Shown in pieces: positions 48,752 through 59,881 of a stretch of 64,000 nt of DNA (the stretch's first letter is position 1; each line of letters opens with the position of its first letter). Under the pieces are notes generated by a model. That model did not search any database and was not told the origin of the DNA. It worked only from the letters and a program-made list of their open reading frames with translations. Source of the stretch: Combretum micranthum (Eukaryota; Streptophyta; Magnoliopsida; Myrtales; Combretaceae); NCBI GenBank assembly GCA_024138025.1, contig JAMXBD010001394.1:62001-126000 (forward strand), given 5' to 3'. Both the position numbers and the translations under genes were made by a program.

Positions 48752-50998
48752 TAAAAATCACCATTAAATTAGCATTATATATATTTAAATATTAACCAGC
48801 GTAAATCACATGAACACGTTGGGGAATATTTGTTGTTACCAATGGCGGTTAAGCATTGGGTGAGTCTGGATGGACGCTACCACCGAACAGCCTCGTGCGG
48901 TTAAGGCGAGGTGTCCCATGCGGATAAGTATGGGAGACAACTGAAATGTAGACAGGTAAATCTACATCGTATATGGTTCCGGACCCCCATAGATGTGTTG
49001 CTTGCATTCATCACGTATGCATTCATATTGTGTGTAGATAGATTTGCATGAGTATATAATTAATTTTTGATAACTTGCGTGACCGGTAGTAGTGAGGAAT
49101 AAACTCACTGAGCCCGTGGTTCGCTGATCCCCCTACAGTTTTTGTGCAGGATTATTACTAGTTGGGATTGGGCTAGAATTGTGTGAAGAGAGCTTCTCCA
49201 ATGAACTCTATTGAAGATAGAGATATAGGATATTGTAAACTTAGAATGTAAATTTTATATTGTTGAAATTTGTAAGTTGTAGTTGAAACCCAATTTCACA
49301 ATTTGGTGGGGGATACCGATTCTCTGCGATTTGGTGGAAATTAGAAAATCGGATTCCATAGCTGGAATACTGTAATATATTATATCATTTGTTTTAAAAC
49401 TTTTATAAATAAATAGAGTCTTGTACACTCTGACATACAAGACGACTCTCATGTTACGGGTGCACAGTGATATGATGGCTTTAGATAAATCCTGTTAAGC
49501 ATATTAGAGTCGTGACACATATCTCCTAAATTTTAGAAAACCTTAGTAGACACTCTCCAAGGTAGATTTCTTCAAGGAATTGGGTAAGTAATCTCTCCTA
49601 TTCCTTTAGTTTGATTTAGAATTTCTCTTTCTAAGATTTGTGTTGTTGATTGATGAAGGAAAATTGATCCTTGGTGGAAATTGAAGGAAACCTTAAGTGT
49701 GGAAATTTGGGATTTTCATTTCTACAATCAATTGAAGAAGGTAAGAGTCAATCTGGAACTATAATTTATAGATGTTAAGTTTTTAGGAGAATTTAATCAT
49801 ATATATTGTTGAAGATGATTTGTGAATGTATGAACAATGGTGAACAGATATTCTTATGAATTAGGGTTTCTTTATTTCATGGTGTTGAATTGAAGATTTG
49901 GTGACTCTACGGCTTTCACGAGTGAAAGGTGTGTTAGAGATTTTAGTTTTGATAAATTATGGTTAGGGTATACATTTCTTATATTGTTATCAATGTTGTA
50001 AATTGATTTATGGAATGGATGATTCTTTGTTCGGGTGTTTACCTGATAATAGGATTTTATTTCTTAAGCAGAAATAGTACGTCCTTACCATGCTTGTTTG
50101 TTTATGCTTGTAGGATTAGTTTATAAATCTGATCTAATTATATCTGACTTTAATTGAATTGAGTGTTGCTTGTAAATGGCTGTGGGTAGTAAAGACCATA
50201 CAGAGTGTGATACTAAGGCTAGCAACCTGATGATCTTTGTGTGAGGTTGTCCCAAGTGGACATGTACATTAAGATGATTCTGGTAATTTAGAAATAGTGT
50301 GAGTACGGCACCCGGGTGTGTGGGAGATTCCCAACACCATATATGTATTTTATTACTTATTTTCCTATACTACTTGTTTTTAAAGGAGTCTGAGTTGCTC
50401 CGGGTTTAGGATTAGTCGCAGATAATCTTAAACTGTGTTGTATACTGGATTAATAAAAATATAATAATTGGTGCTTGCTGCATTAGATATTAAGTTGTAT
50501 GTGAATTGTTTGATGTATGATCATGTGCCTGTGTTTTCGGTTTGGATGTATTGGGCTTTTGTGTTCATAACTTTTTATTTTCAGGTTCAGGTGAAGACTA
50601 GATTGTGTATGAGTATGACTTATCTGGCTTTGATGTATTCATAGAGCTTAGGGTGGACGATATGGAACTTACTACCCAGCTGATATGTAGATGGCTGGAT
50701 TGGAGTTAGGCTGATGATGATGAGTTTATTAGATTTCCTATAGATTTGCAATTAAAAATTTTATGAGTTATTAGTTTTATGTTTCTTATGAGATTTTATC
50801 AGTTGGTTTGGTTTATACCAACATGGATGTTTTAGAAGTTATGTTTTTTTTTTTATTTTTTAATTGAGTATTCTTTATGTGAGTTTTAGAGTTATGAGAT
50901 GGTATTTTGTGGTTTAACGATATTTTATAGTCTTAACGTGTTCTTATGAAGAGAAAAACACATGATAGGTTGTAATACCTTCAAATTAGGGCGTTACA

Positions 50999-52294
50999 AT
51001 TTTTACAAATATTTTTATATCCCACTTTGTTTCTTTTCCCTTTTTCACAACAACTTTTATCCTTTGTTCCCTTTGTAAACTTGGTTTAAGCCACCTTGTG
51101 TCACTTCAATCTTTGCTGGATGGAACAATAATGTAACCGCTGTAAGGAAACATGAAAGTTATTATTTAGTTCAATTTACTTAACAAAATTACTATTGCGT
51201 TGTACATTTGGCAAACCGATTTTAAAGAGTAATGATTGAATCCTCTATCAATCCTAGTTCCTGATCATACTGTTGAAAATTCTTTAGGCCGCTAACCGTC
51301 AAAGATCATGGAAATGGTTGAAGAGGTCAAGACAATTCTTTCAAGTCAGTGTTGAAGAAGACGAAGAGGAGCAAAAAGTTAGTCATTGGCAAAAATAAAA
51401 AATAAAAAAAGGAAGTTGGGGCTGCAGAGAACAAGAATGCAGACAATAGCTAGTTAATTATACATTAAGTATTATTGAATTTAGCATAATTAAGTCATAT
51501 CATATATTTATTGGACCAAGCTCTGAAAATGTAAAAATTCAACTTTTTGGAAGTTCCTGACATTACGATATAGTCGCAAGTAATTTTTTTCTATTTTTAC
51601 ATAAAAGCATTCACAATTTTCGACCGTATCATGGATATCGACCAAAAATAGAGAAAATTTATGTTAAAGAATTCCAAGATATGATCGAGTAAATAATTGA
51701 GCTCATTCTTAAATACGGTAGTGGCAAGGACATTCAATAATTCGCTGAAATGGTGGAAGTTAATCCTTTTCTCCTTTATGGCTGTTTGTGGCAAATTTTG
51801 CCTCTTATTTAGGGTGTAATTTAAAATTTGAGTATGAGCTGGTTGCTTCTTATTATGTTTAAAGGACATTTTAGGATTTGTGTTAAAGTGAAGATTATTT
51901 CATATTTAACCATCATTAAAATAAAAATTACATAAATATGACATGAATAAAAATAATTACATAATTACCATCTCTATATTGCATAGGATTTTATTATGTA
52001 TTGCATATTGAAAATGTAATACATGTAAATATTCAACGTCTATTGTATGGTTAACATGCGATACACATTCAGAGATATATCACACCTGCAATATACCTTT
52101 TTTTATAACTTTGTTTGACTACATTGCTATATTACAGTAAATGTAATATATTTGCAAATTATTGTATCTCATATTTAATATGTGATATACAGTTGGTATT
52201 TATATATTTTTTTTCTTTGATTGGCAATTTGGTAATTTTTTTCTTTAACATTGGTGGTAGATATGTTTTTCACTTAAGGTGAATGATAACGTAA
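50999..52294 (+). repeat. Duplicated block B, part 2
   Basis: This is collinear with 122-1337 of block A: the rest of the presumed 3' UTR and about 1 kb of AT-rich flank. It contains 46 bases absent from block A around 51482-51527, a small deletion or insertion bounded by GAA. It ends at the Ty3/gypsy insertion. Confidence 0.85.
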
Positions 52295-52800
52295 TGATGT
52301 AAATAGTATTGTGATGGACTTCATGGATAAATTAGATGCGAGGAAGAGGTCCAAACTGAAGCGGAAATTACATAGGACGTCGCATGGATGAGGGCTGACC
52401 AAGGCTGGTTGGGTTGGTAAGCAAGGCCGGCGGCCTTTATTAGTTTATTGTTTTGTTTCCTATTTTCTTTAGATTATATCTTGTATTTATTATTTAGTCA
52501 ATTTTGTATTTATTAGGATTTTGACTTTTAGGATTCTATCTCTTGGGTTTCCTTTAGTCATTATTTGTATTTATTATTTTGTCTTTACTATTAGTCAATA
52601 TTGTATTTATTATTTTACCTTTTTAGGATTTTCATGTAATAGTATAAATAGGCCTTTAGGCTTGTCTTTGGAGCAAAATTGATATTTTGACATCTTTGAT
52701 ATTAAATTGAGAAGATTTTCTCTGAATTTGCAATTACCTAGTAATTGTGTGATTGAGTTCATGTTTTGAGATTCACTTGTTCAGTGTTCCCTATACTCCG
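52295..52800 (+). mobile_element. 5' LTR of the Ty3/gypsy element
   Basis: This is homologous to 54312-54861, sharing GATGGACTTCAT, GCGGAAATT, and a TAGTATAAATAGGC promoter box (about 52640-52653). Its end is unclear: TGGTGAGAGCATTA at 52801 looks like a decayed tRNA-iMet primer site. The LTRs have diverged visibly, so the insertion is not recent. Confidence 0.65.
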
Positions 52801-52835
52801 TGGTGAGAGCATTAAGGGTGTGAGAGCATTACCTT

Positions 52836-54390
52836 ATAGGGAAAGAGTTTGTGTTATATTCTGATTGTGGAGCCTTGAAACACTTGAGTAGCCAAAACAA
52901 GATCAGTAAAGACATGCATGCTAGATGGATCCAATTTTTGCAGAGGTTTCCTTTTAAACTCATGCATAAATATACAGTCCAAAACAAAGTGGCAAATGTT
53001 TTAAGCAGAAGAGCAAATGTCTTAGTTGTGATAAGCACTGAGGTTATAGGGTTTGAGTAAATGAAAGAACTTTATGCTGAGAATGAGGACTTCAGTGATG
53101 TTTGGGGCATGTGTAGTAGTCAGGGGCCCTGTGATGATTATCATGTGCATGAGGGGTATCTCATGAAGGGTAATCAACTATGTATCACACGGTCATCTTT
53201 GAGGGAAAAGTTGATTAGAGATCCGCATGGAGGGGGTCTAGCAGGACATTTGGGAAGAGATAAGACAATTATAGCTGTAGTTGACCGGTATTATTGGCCC
53301 CATTTGAGGAAGGATGTAGGGAAGATTATCCAAAGATACTACACTTGCCAGACATCTAAGGGGCATTCTTAGAGTACTGGGTTATATACACCTCTACCAG
53401 TATGTGAGAACATTTAGGAGGATCTCTCCATAGATTTTGTCCTTGGTTTGCCTCGTACCCAACGAGATGCTGACTCTGTTTTTGTAGTAGTTAATAGGTT
53501 TTCCAAGATGGCTCATTTCATCCCTTGTAGGAAGACCTCAGATGCCTATGCCATTGCTAAACTGTTTTTCAGGGAGGTAGTGAGATTGCATGGAGTGCCC
53601 AAATCCATCACATTTGACAAGGACAGCAAATTCCTCAGTTACTTCTAGAAGACATTGTAGTACATGTTTGATTCCACCTTGACTTACAACAGCATTGCTC
53701 ATCCACAAACAGATGGACAAATAGAAGTTATCAACCGGACTTTAAGGAATCTCATCAGGAGTATTTGTGGAGAGAAGCAAAGCAATGGGATTTGTGCTTA
53801 GCTCAGGCTGAGTTTGCCTACAACATTCCATCCATCGAACAACAAGAAGATCTCCATTCTCCATTGTCTATACCAAAGTGCCACAACATGCATTGGATTT
53901 AGTGAAGCTCCCAAAGATGGTTGAGTTCATACTAGCTAAGCACATGATGGAGCATTGGCAAAGTACTACAGAAGAGGTCAAGGTAAAGATTGAAAAGGCT
54001 AACGCTAAGTACAAGTAGACGACAGACAAACGACGGAAGTAACAACTCTTTGAGGTAGGGGATCAGGTAATGGTTTTTCTCAAGAAGGAGAGGATTCCCA
54101 TGGGTACTTACAATAAGTTGCAACCACAAAAGTATTGGCCTTACAAGATTGTTCAAAAGATGAATGACAACGCTTATATCGTTGATATCCCAATGACTAT
54201 GGCTATTTCAAGGACCTTTAATGTTGTTGACTTGTATCATTTCCATCCTGATGATACGCCTTTATATCCAAAAGAGAACTCGAGGTTGAGTTCTTCATCG
54301 GTAGGAGAGAATGATGCAAATGGTGTTGCGATGGACTTCATAGGATGTCGCATGGATGAAGAGATCCAAACCAAAGCGGAAATTGCATAG
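52836..54390 (+). pseudogene. Ty3/gypsy RNase H-integrase-tail pseudogene
   Basis: The order is the end of RNase H (VLYSDCGALKHL, HARWIQFLQRFPF, QNKVANVLSRR; to 53058), then a stop and ELYAENEDF. The integrase zinc domain follows (HGGGLAGHLGRDK...YYTCQT; the first Cys of the CxxC pair is Tyr). The catalytic core has [19 protein letters not shown] in place of TSDRD, and [14 protein letters not shown], so the three acidic positions are still readable. The tail (54070-54390) has VFLKKERIP, NDNAYIVDIP and FNVVDLYHFHPDD and runs into the 3' LTR. Stops at 53370, 53416 and 53646 and a frame break near 53740-53900 make it non-functional. Confidence 0.85.
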
Positions 54391-54861
54391 GACATCACAT
54401 GGATGAAGACCGGTTGCATAGGACATCGCATGGATGAGGACCAACCAAGGCTAGCTGGGTTGGTGGGCAAGACGGACTATATTAGTTTGTTGTTTTGTTT
54501 CTTATTTTTTTTTTTTTTTTGACAATATCTTGTATTTATTATTTAGTCAATTTTACATTTATTAGGATTTTGACTTTTAGGATTCTATCTCTTAGATTTC
54601 GTTTAATCATTATTTGTATATTATTTTCTTTATTATTAGCAATATGTATTTATTATTTTACCTTTTTAGGATTTTCATGTAATAGTATAAATAGGCATTT
54701 AGGCTTATCTTTAGAAAAAATTGATATTTTGACATCTTTGATATTAAATTGAGAAGATTTTCTCTGAATTGGCAATTGCCTAGCAATTGTGTGATTGAGT
54801 TCACGTTTTGAGATTCACTCGTTGAATATTCTCTATTATTAAACGCTTCCATGCTGCGTCA
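54312..54861 (+). mobile_element. 3' LTR of the Ty3/gypsy element
   Basis: It starts TGATGCAAATGG after a weak purine stretch (GGAGAGAA) and ends GCGTCA. Three copies of CATAGGA.RTCRCATGGATGA begin at 54339, 54386 and 54417; the 5' LTR has fewer. The polyprotein frame stays open for 26 codons into it, as in CRM elements where the C-terminus overlaps the LTR. Confidence 0.7.
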
Positions 54862-57800
54862 TGTAAGCTCAATATGTAAAACAAAGCCATCTCAAGATTA
54901 TCAAAACACAAAGTTCTCACACAAAAGATAATAGTATATAAATCTTCTATTTTACGATCACTTGGAGCAAGTATACTTATTCCTGTGTGGTTATCAAGTC
55001 GTCCATTTCCATTACACCAACAACAAAACATTTCTTGATACACGCACAAAATATTATATTATTTTATGCATCAAATGTTGTTTTTTATTGCACTAATCAA
55101 TATGAATATACACACACACATATATATATATATATAAGTTAAATATCGATTTCCTGCTCATCTTATTGGTTTGGTATACTACAGTCATATTTTGTCAGTG
55201 TAACAAGCAATACTGAACTATGTTGAAGTCAATAATCCTATCATGTAGCTTAAGGTATTCATCTGCAATTTTTTTACTAATATAGTTATGCCCTCTTACA
55301 TCTAGAACTACTTTAGTTGAAAATTGTGGTTCAAAGGAGATGCACGAACCACTAATTTAACATATGATGAGTTATAGTGCTTATTGACCCTACTTACATG
55401 ATCAGATTTTTTATTATTTTAGCGCGCAGATGCTAAGCCATGCTATATCATGTTTAGCATCCAAATGTTAGTTATAGTACAATAAGTTCTTGTAACATTA
55501 CAAGCATTAACCAGAAAACATATATATTGTGCATTTTCATCATCTCACATTATATACGTATTTAGCTAGTTAAGTATAATTTTATACAATTATATAATGT
55601 ATTTCCTTATCAAAAATCAATTTAAACTCTCATTCAACAAACTCAACATAATTGATCTCGATTCCATTCCTCCTCCTTTACAGTTTTAATAGATACTATT
55701 GGAAAAGGAAAAAAGAAAACACAAAATATCACCCCTATATGTATTTAGTCACATACGATAAACTCAATAAGTTTCATAACAATACGAAACACGAGGATTA
55801 AATGGATCAAATTAAAACTTGAAACATTTTTACAAACAGGCCTAAGTATACCTAAATATAAAATGCTACCAAATAAGAATTATTATCCCTACTTTACAAA
55901 AAAAATCATGTTGATTATTATATTTGAACCATTTTAATTTGCAGCTCGATCTACGATGGAACGTTGGATTTTTTCCAACATAAATGTGCATGTGGGCACA
56001 CTTTGCTCTTATGGCTACTTATCTTTCTCAATAATTTATGGCCAAAACAATTTCAAGCCCCATGAAACCACCCTTTTATGTTAATTATACCATAGTGCGG
56101 TCTGGCCATTCTTAATTACACTGACAAAATCGAGATGAGTATTGCGTTTTCTGCTTTATTATCATTTTCAATTCAGATAATGGATCTGCCTCACCATTCA
56201 TACCAGTCCTTTTCGTAATCTACTGACCTTTCTCAATTGTTTATAGTGAAGATCATTTTCTAACCCCAGACAAGCACGTTTTTACATTTATTATTAACAT
56301 AGTGCTGTCTGACCATTTCAAATTACGATGATAATCTCCAAACAAGTTGTGTTTAAAAAAAAAAAGAAAAAAAAAGAGAAAAGAAAAGAAGAAGAAGAAG
56401 AACTCCCCTGGCATTATCGAATATTAAAAATCAACTGTTCATTCTTTCCCATTACACTATCGACAAAAAGTTCTCGATCTCCGCACAATTTCATTATATA
56501 TATTCGGTTGCTTCCGATGTTTAATGATTTTTATTGACTAATCAATATATATATACACGTGTATATACGTATAAATTAATATTGATTTCCTGCTTATCCT
56601 GAATGGATTTGAATAATACATGTGAAAGCGTTTCGGATCACATTGGAAGGCAGTGGAAAGAATCAAATTTTATGTGCCATACGCGTGGGAAAAAAAGCGA
56701 CGTAAGAAGTTGGCATCTCTAAATACAACGCTTGGGACAATTCAGAACAACGACAATATGTGCGTGCATGCTTAAAATAATAAAATAAACGAGGCCTTTA
56801 AATTGATGTCTCTATCAAAGTAATAAAAAAGAAGCTACATTGTAGTAAAAAGAAATTGTAAATTACATCTACCATTATGATGATTTTTAAAATTATGTGG
56901 GCACTCTTACTATTTTTTTTTTTTAATTTATAGACCTACAATGCTATGATGTGCATTGCTCTTCTTAATATATATATATATATATATATTTTAAATCTAG
57001 ACCTGTTTTTGTTTTTGGCCCAAAACATCTACATATTTAGATAAGTATTATAATTGCATACATATGCTTTGGTAACCTTCTTACGAGGGAGCTCTGTTTG
57101 AGGGATGTAAGTGAACAATTTAAAAAAATAGGAGTGTCATAAATACAGTTTCCAAAAGCCAGAAAATTAAGATTGTAAATGGGACATGGTGTTGTAATAT
57201 CCATTCATCTTAACTCCTATCCTCCCGTAAGATGAATTGTTTCCAACCTCCTTTTTCGTTGTAATGATAAAAATCATTATTTCTTATATATAGTTCTAAG
57301 CCTCAAATACAGTTCCTAGGCATAATGTTAGATCCTTAATAACCTCTTTCTCCTAAAACTGTCTTTACTTTATCGTAAAGTTATTCGTTTAGGTTTCTTA
57401 AGTACTTTATCAATTTGCTTTCCATTTTTTTTTTATTATTTAACTTTGACATTAGTCTGAAACTTAAAAACTATATTATAAATAAAACTAAGACCCTTTT
57501 TTGCTATCATTGACGAAAGATCTAAGATTTTGTAATAAGGAAACAATTATAATGGTGAAAATTTCCTACGAAATGACAGTATCTTTGTACATGCTCAAAC
57601 ACAATTTAAAAAGAAATCGCCTGCTTTATGTGAATGGGGAAAATGCCAAGTTACTTGCCTGAGTAAATATCTAATACTAATCTTTTTACTGATAAATCTG
57701 ATCTCAGAAACCTTAAATTCTTTGTTAATCTCTAAAACCTAAAACTTTAGTTTAGAGTGCAAACCTAACAGAAATAAACAAATCAAACCTCAAAACTTTT

Positions 57801-57991
57801 CTTGCAAAAACTAAAACTTTGAGATTTACTTACAAGAATAAAACATAAAATTTTGATTAAAAAACAAGAATAACATGTTACAACAATAGAATATGTGAGA
57901 AATAAACTAAAATTTTGATTGATAATCGAAATAATGTCAAATAAGAAATCCGAGTTGTTCAGTAAAAAAGACAAGCTCTTTTGTCAAAGTA
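54862..57991 (+). repeat. Duplicated block B, part 3
   Basis: This aligns with block A 1338-3288, then 8690-8923, then 12976 to about 14050. It lacks the 1949-2148 MITE, LTR1-A and its host MITE, and the 4.05-kb LTR. About 60 bases near 56665-56740 (around AAAAAGCGACGTAAG) are absent from block A. TA repeats at 56970-56990 mark the site where the 4.05-kb LTR entered the other copy. Confidence 0.85.
54867..55049 (-). other. Block B copy of the small conserved frame
   Basis: This is the counterpart of the frame at 1317-1520, with NGNGRLDNH and ILAPSDRK retained and several replacements elsewhere. The predicted frame runs past the block into the Ty3/gypsy LTR, so its 3' end there is meaningless. 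Evidence for a real gene is weak. Confidence 0.2.
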
Positions 57992-58483
57992 TGTTAAGAT
58001 ATGTGGGCCAATTTAATGCTCATCAACAATGTCAATGGGAATGGAAGGGAAAATATTACCAAGTCAACAAATTGAAAAATATGTTTTTAACCATGTTCAC
58101 ACAACACACAACTCATATGAATAGGCATGAATTTTCCATTGTAAATCATCCCAAAAAATCATCATCTCTTGTAAGAAAGAAAGAGAATTCCTAGAGAGAG
58201 TTGTGAGTTGAGTTTTGCTACTATTAAAGAGAGAAAAATTAGAGAGTTGTGTATTTTTTTCTAGTATCCAAGAGAGAATTTTAATTGTTTCTCCTTATGA
58301 TCTAGAGAGGTTGTAATTCCTATTATTTCTCATAATAAAATTCTTTTACCTTACCCATGGTTTTTACCCTGATTTGTTTGGGGGTTTTCCACGTTAAAAT
58401 CTGTGTGTCCATTTTCTTTTATCTTCACTATCTTAAGTTAAACAATTGCAATCATACTCTATCTGATCCTTACGTTTACAACA
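57992..58483 (+). mobile_element. 5' LTR of a Ty1/copia element
   Basis: TGTTAAGATATGTGGGCC begins and ...CGTTTACA(ACA) ends a roughly 490-bp LTR placed right before a primer site. Internal AGAGAG words and a TTTCTCATAATAAAA polyadenylation-like region (about 58325-58341) are typical. The left flank is block B. The 3' LTR lies beyond the window, so no target duplication can be checked. Confidence 0.75.
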
Positions 58484-58485
58484 AG

Positions 58486-58497
58486 TGGTATTAGAGC
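58486..58497 (+). other. Copia primer-binding site
   Basis: TGGTATTAGAGC differs from the standard tRNA-iMet complementary site (TGGTATCAGAGC) at one base and lies three to six bases after the LTR. Confidence 0.8.
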
Positions 58498-58684
58498 CTA
58501 ACTTAGGTGAATATATCTACTTATTGTATGCTCTGTGGTTGCCACTAAAAGTGGATCCTCCACATTAGAAAATAAGTTAGATTATTATTCACCCTTGAGA
58601 GGTATCAAGCACTATTCACATATACTATCATCATTTACGTGAAATAGTGAAAGCTATTTTCTTAAGCTCAAAAGATAATAATAG

Positions 58685-59881
58685 AAGCAACGGTAGCAAA
58701 ATTTGAGATTGAAAATTTTAATGGGAATAACTTCTCATTATGGAAATTGAAGATGAAGGCAATCTTGCATAAAGATAATTGCCTAGTGGATATTAATGAA
58801 AGGCCGATAGACTTCATAGATGATGCTAAGCGAAATGAAATGGATGGGAATGTTATTGCCAATCTTCATCTCGTATTAGTAGATGGAGTGCTATCAAGCA
58901 TAGAGGAAAGAAGACAACAAAGGAGATTTAGGACCATCTCACCAAATTATATGAGGCCAAATCACTCCACAACAAAATTTGCCTTAAGGAGAAACTCTAC
59001 ACTCTTCGGATGTCAAAACCCACTTTAGTGACAGAGCACATCAACACTTTGAACACTTTATTTTCTCAACTCACATCATTGAGTTATAAAATAAGTCAAG
59101 TAAGTGTGTTGGACTTCTACTTCAAACTCTACCTGATTCATATGATCAACTCATCATCAACTTAACAAACAATATCCTTATAGACTACCTAGTCTTTGAT
59201 GACATTGGAGCTACTATCCTTAAAGAAGAAAGTCGGTGCAAGAATAAAGAAGATAGATAGACAAATTCACAACAAGTAGAAGCATTGTTGGTGACAAGAG
59301 GAAGATCAACGGAATGTAGCTTAAGGGAGCCAAAATTCAATAGATCGAAGTCCAGAAGTAAAAGGAACCTTAAGTGCTACAACTGTGGTAAGAAGGGTCA
59401 CCTAAAGAAGGATTGTTGGAATTTAAAGAAAAATTACATTCCTCAAGGAAATGTGGCAAGCACTTCAGATGATGGAAATGCTTTATGTTATGAAGCAATA
59501 GTGACAACAGAAAGCTAAAAAAAGTTTACAAATATGTGGCTTCTTGATTCAGGAGCTACTTTTCACATGACCTTTAGAAGAGAATGGTTCCATCATTATG
59601 AACCTATATCAGGAGGATCTGTGTATAGCTGTAATGATCATGCTTTGAAGATTGTTAGTACTGGATCCATCAAGCTGAAAATGTATGATGGCACAATACG
59701 CACTATTCAAGAAGTGCGGCATGTGGAGGGCCTGAAGAAGAACTTGTTGTCTTTAGGACAACTAGATGATCTTGGCTGCAAGGATGAAGTTGGAAAAGAT
59801 CATGAAAATAATAAAACGAGCGCTTGTAGTTATGAAAGGAGAAAAGATAGATGCAAATTTGTACATGTTAAAGGGAGAGAC
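58685..59881 (+). pseudogene. Ty1/copia gag-protease, cut by LTR1-D
   Basis: Gag begins KFEIENFNGNNFSLWKLKMK and is readable to about 58910, where a frameshift occurs. It continues in other frames to the zinc knuckle CYNCGKKGHLKKDC (59375-59416), a complete CCHC box. The protease follows with WLLDSGATFHMT (Asp at 59546), then VSTGSIKLKMYDG and VEGLKKNLLSLGQL. The last visible piece, NLYMLKGET-like in a shifted frame, is the start of the GAG-pre-integrase region, and LTR1-D begins at 59882. The remaining pol would lie beyond the window. Frameshifts in gag and after the protease make it inactive. Confidence 0.85.

Larger units (their letters stand above)
39486..49517 (+). mobile_element. LTR1-B, solo LTR split by LTR2
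   Basis: It begins TGTAATCCCCCAAATT and, after 30 bases, is interrupted by LTR2. It resumes at 43983 with TATAACAAATAC and ends AGAGTCGTGACA at 49517. CATAT flanks it on both sides (39481-39485 and 49518-49522). Without LTR2 it is about 5.57 kb. It is collinear with LTR1-A, except that about 48250-49100 differs from the LTR1-A stretch at about 7385-8085; homology returns at ACTGAGCCCGTGGTTCGCT. It has no internal domain. Confidence 0.85.
39027..50998 (+). mobile_element. LTR3-b, solo LTR split by LTR1-B
   Basis: The two pieces (39027-39485 and 49523-50998) together make an LTR of about 1.93 kb, beginning TGTAATATACAAG and ending TAGGGCGTTACA. Block A gives the uninterrupted target (ATGATTTTTACAAG at 119-132). 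The flank sequence ATTT on the left and ATTTT on the right fits a 5-bp duplication with one base lost. The 3' piece matches reverse fragment LTR3-a. A repeat-rich island with AAGCTGCTAGC and GCCGGCATA words lies at 39162-39370. GTAAG donor-like sites are at about 49583 and 49742. Confidence 0.75.
52295..54861 (+). mobile_element. Deleted Ty3/gypsy (CRM/Reina-like) element with two LTRs
   Basis: TGATGTAAATAG (52295) and ...GCTGCGTCA (54861) bound the insert, flanked by CGTAA (52290-52294) and TGTAA (54862-54866). Block A has the empty site at 1333-1337. The 5' LTR spans about 52295-52800 and the 3' LTR 54312-54861. Between them only the RNase H end, integrase and polyprotein tail remain; gag, protease and most of the reverse transcriptase are missing. 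The tail resembles CRM-type centromeric chromoviruses, but the lineage is an inference from short motifs. Confidence 0.85.

Noticed and set aside
39486..49517. Reading LTR1-B and LTR2 as two adjacent solo LTRs
   Set aside because: The CTAAT duplication and the 30-base LTR1 start on the left show that LTR2 is nested inside LTR1-B.
53538..53720. Reverse-strand open frame opposite the integrase
   Set aside because: It is a shadow of the integrase coding sequence on the other strand.
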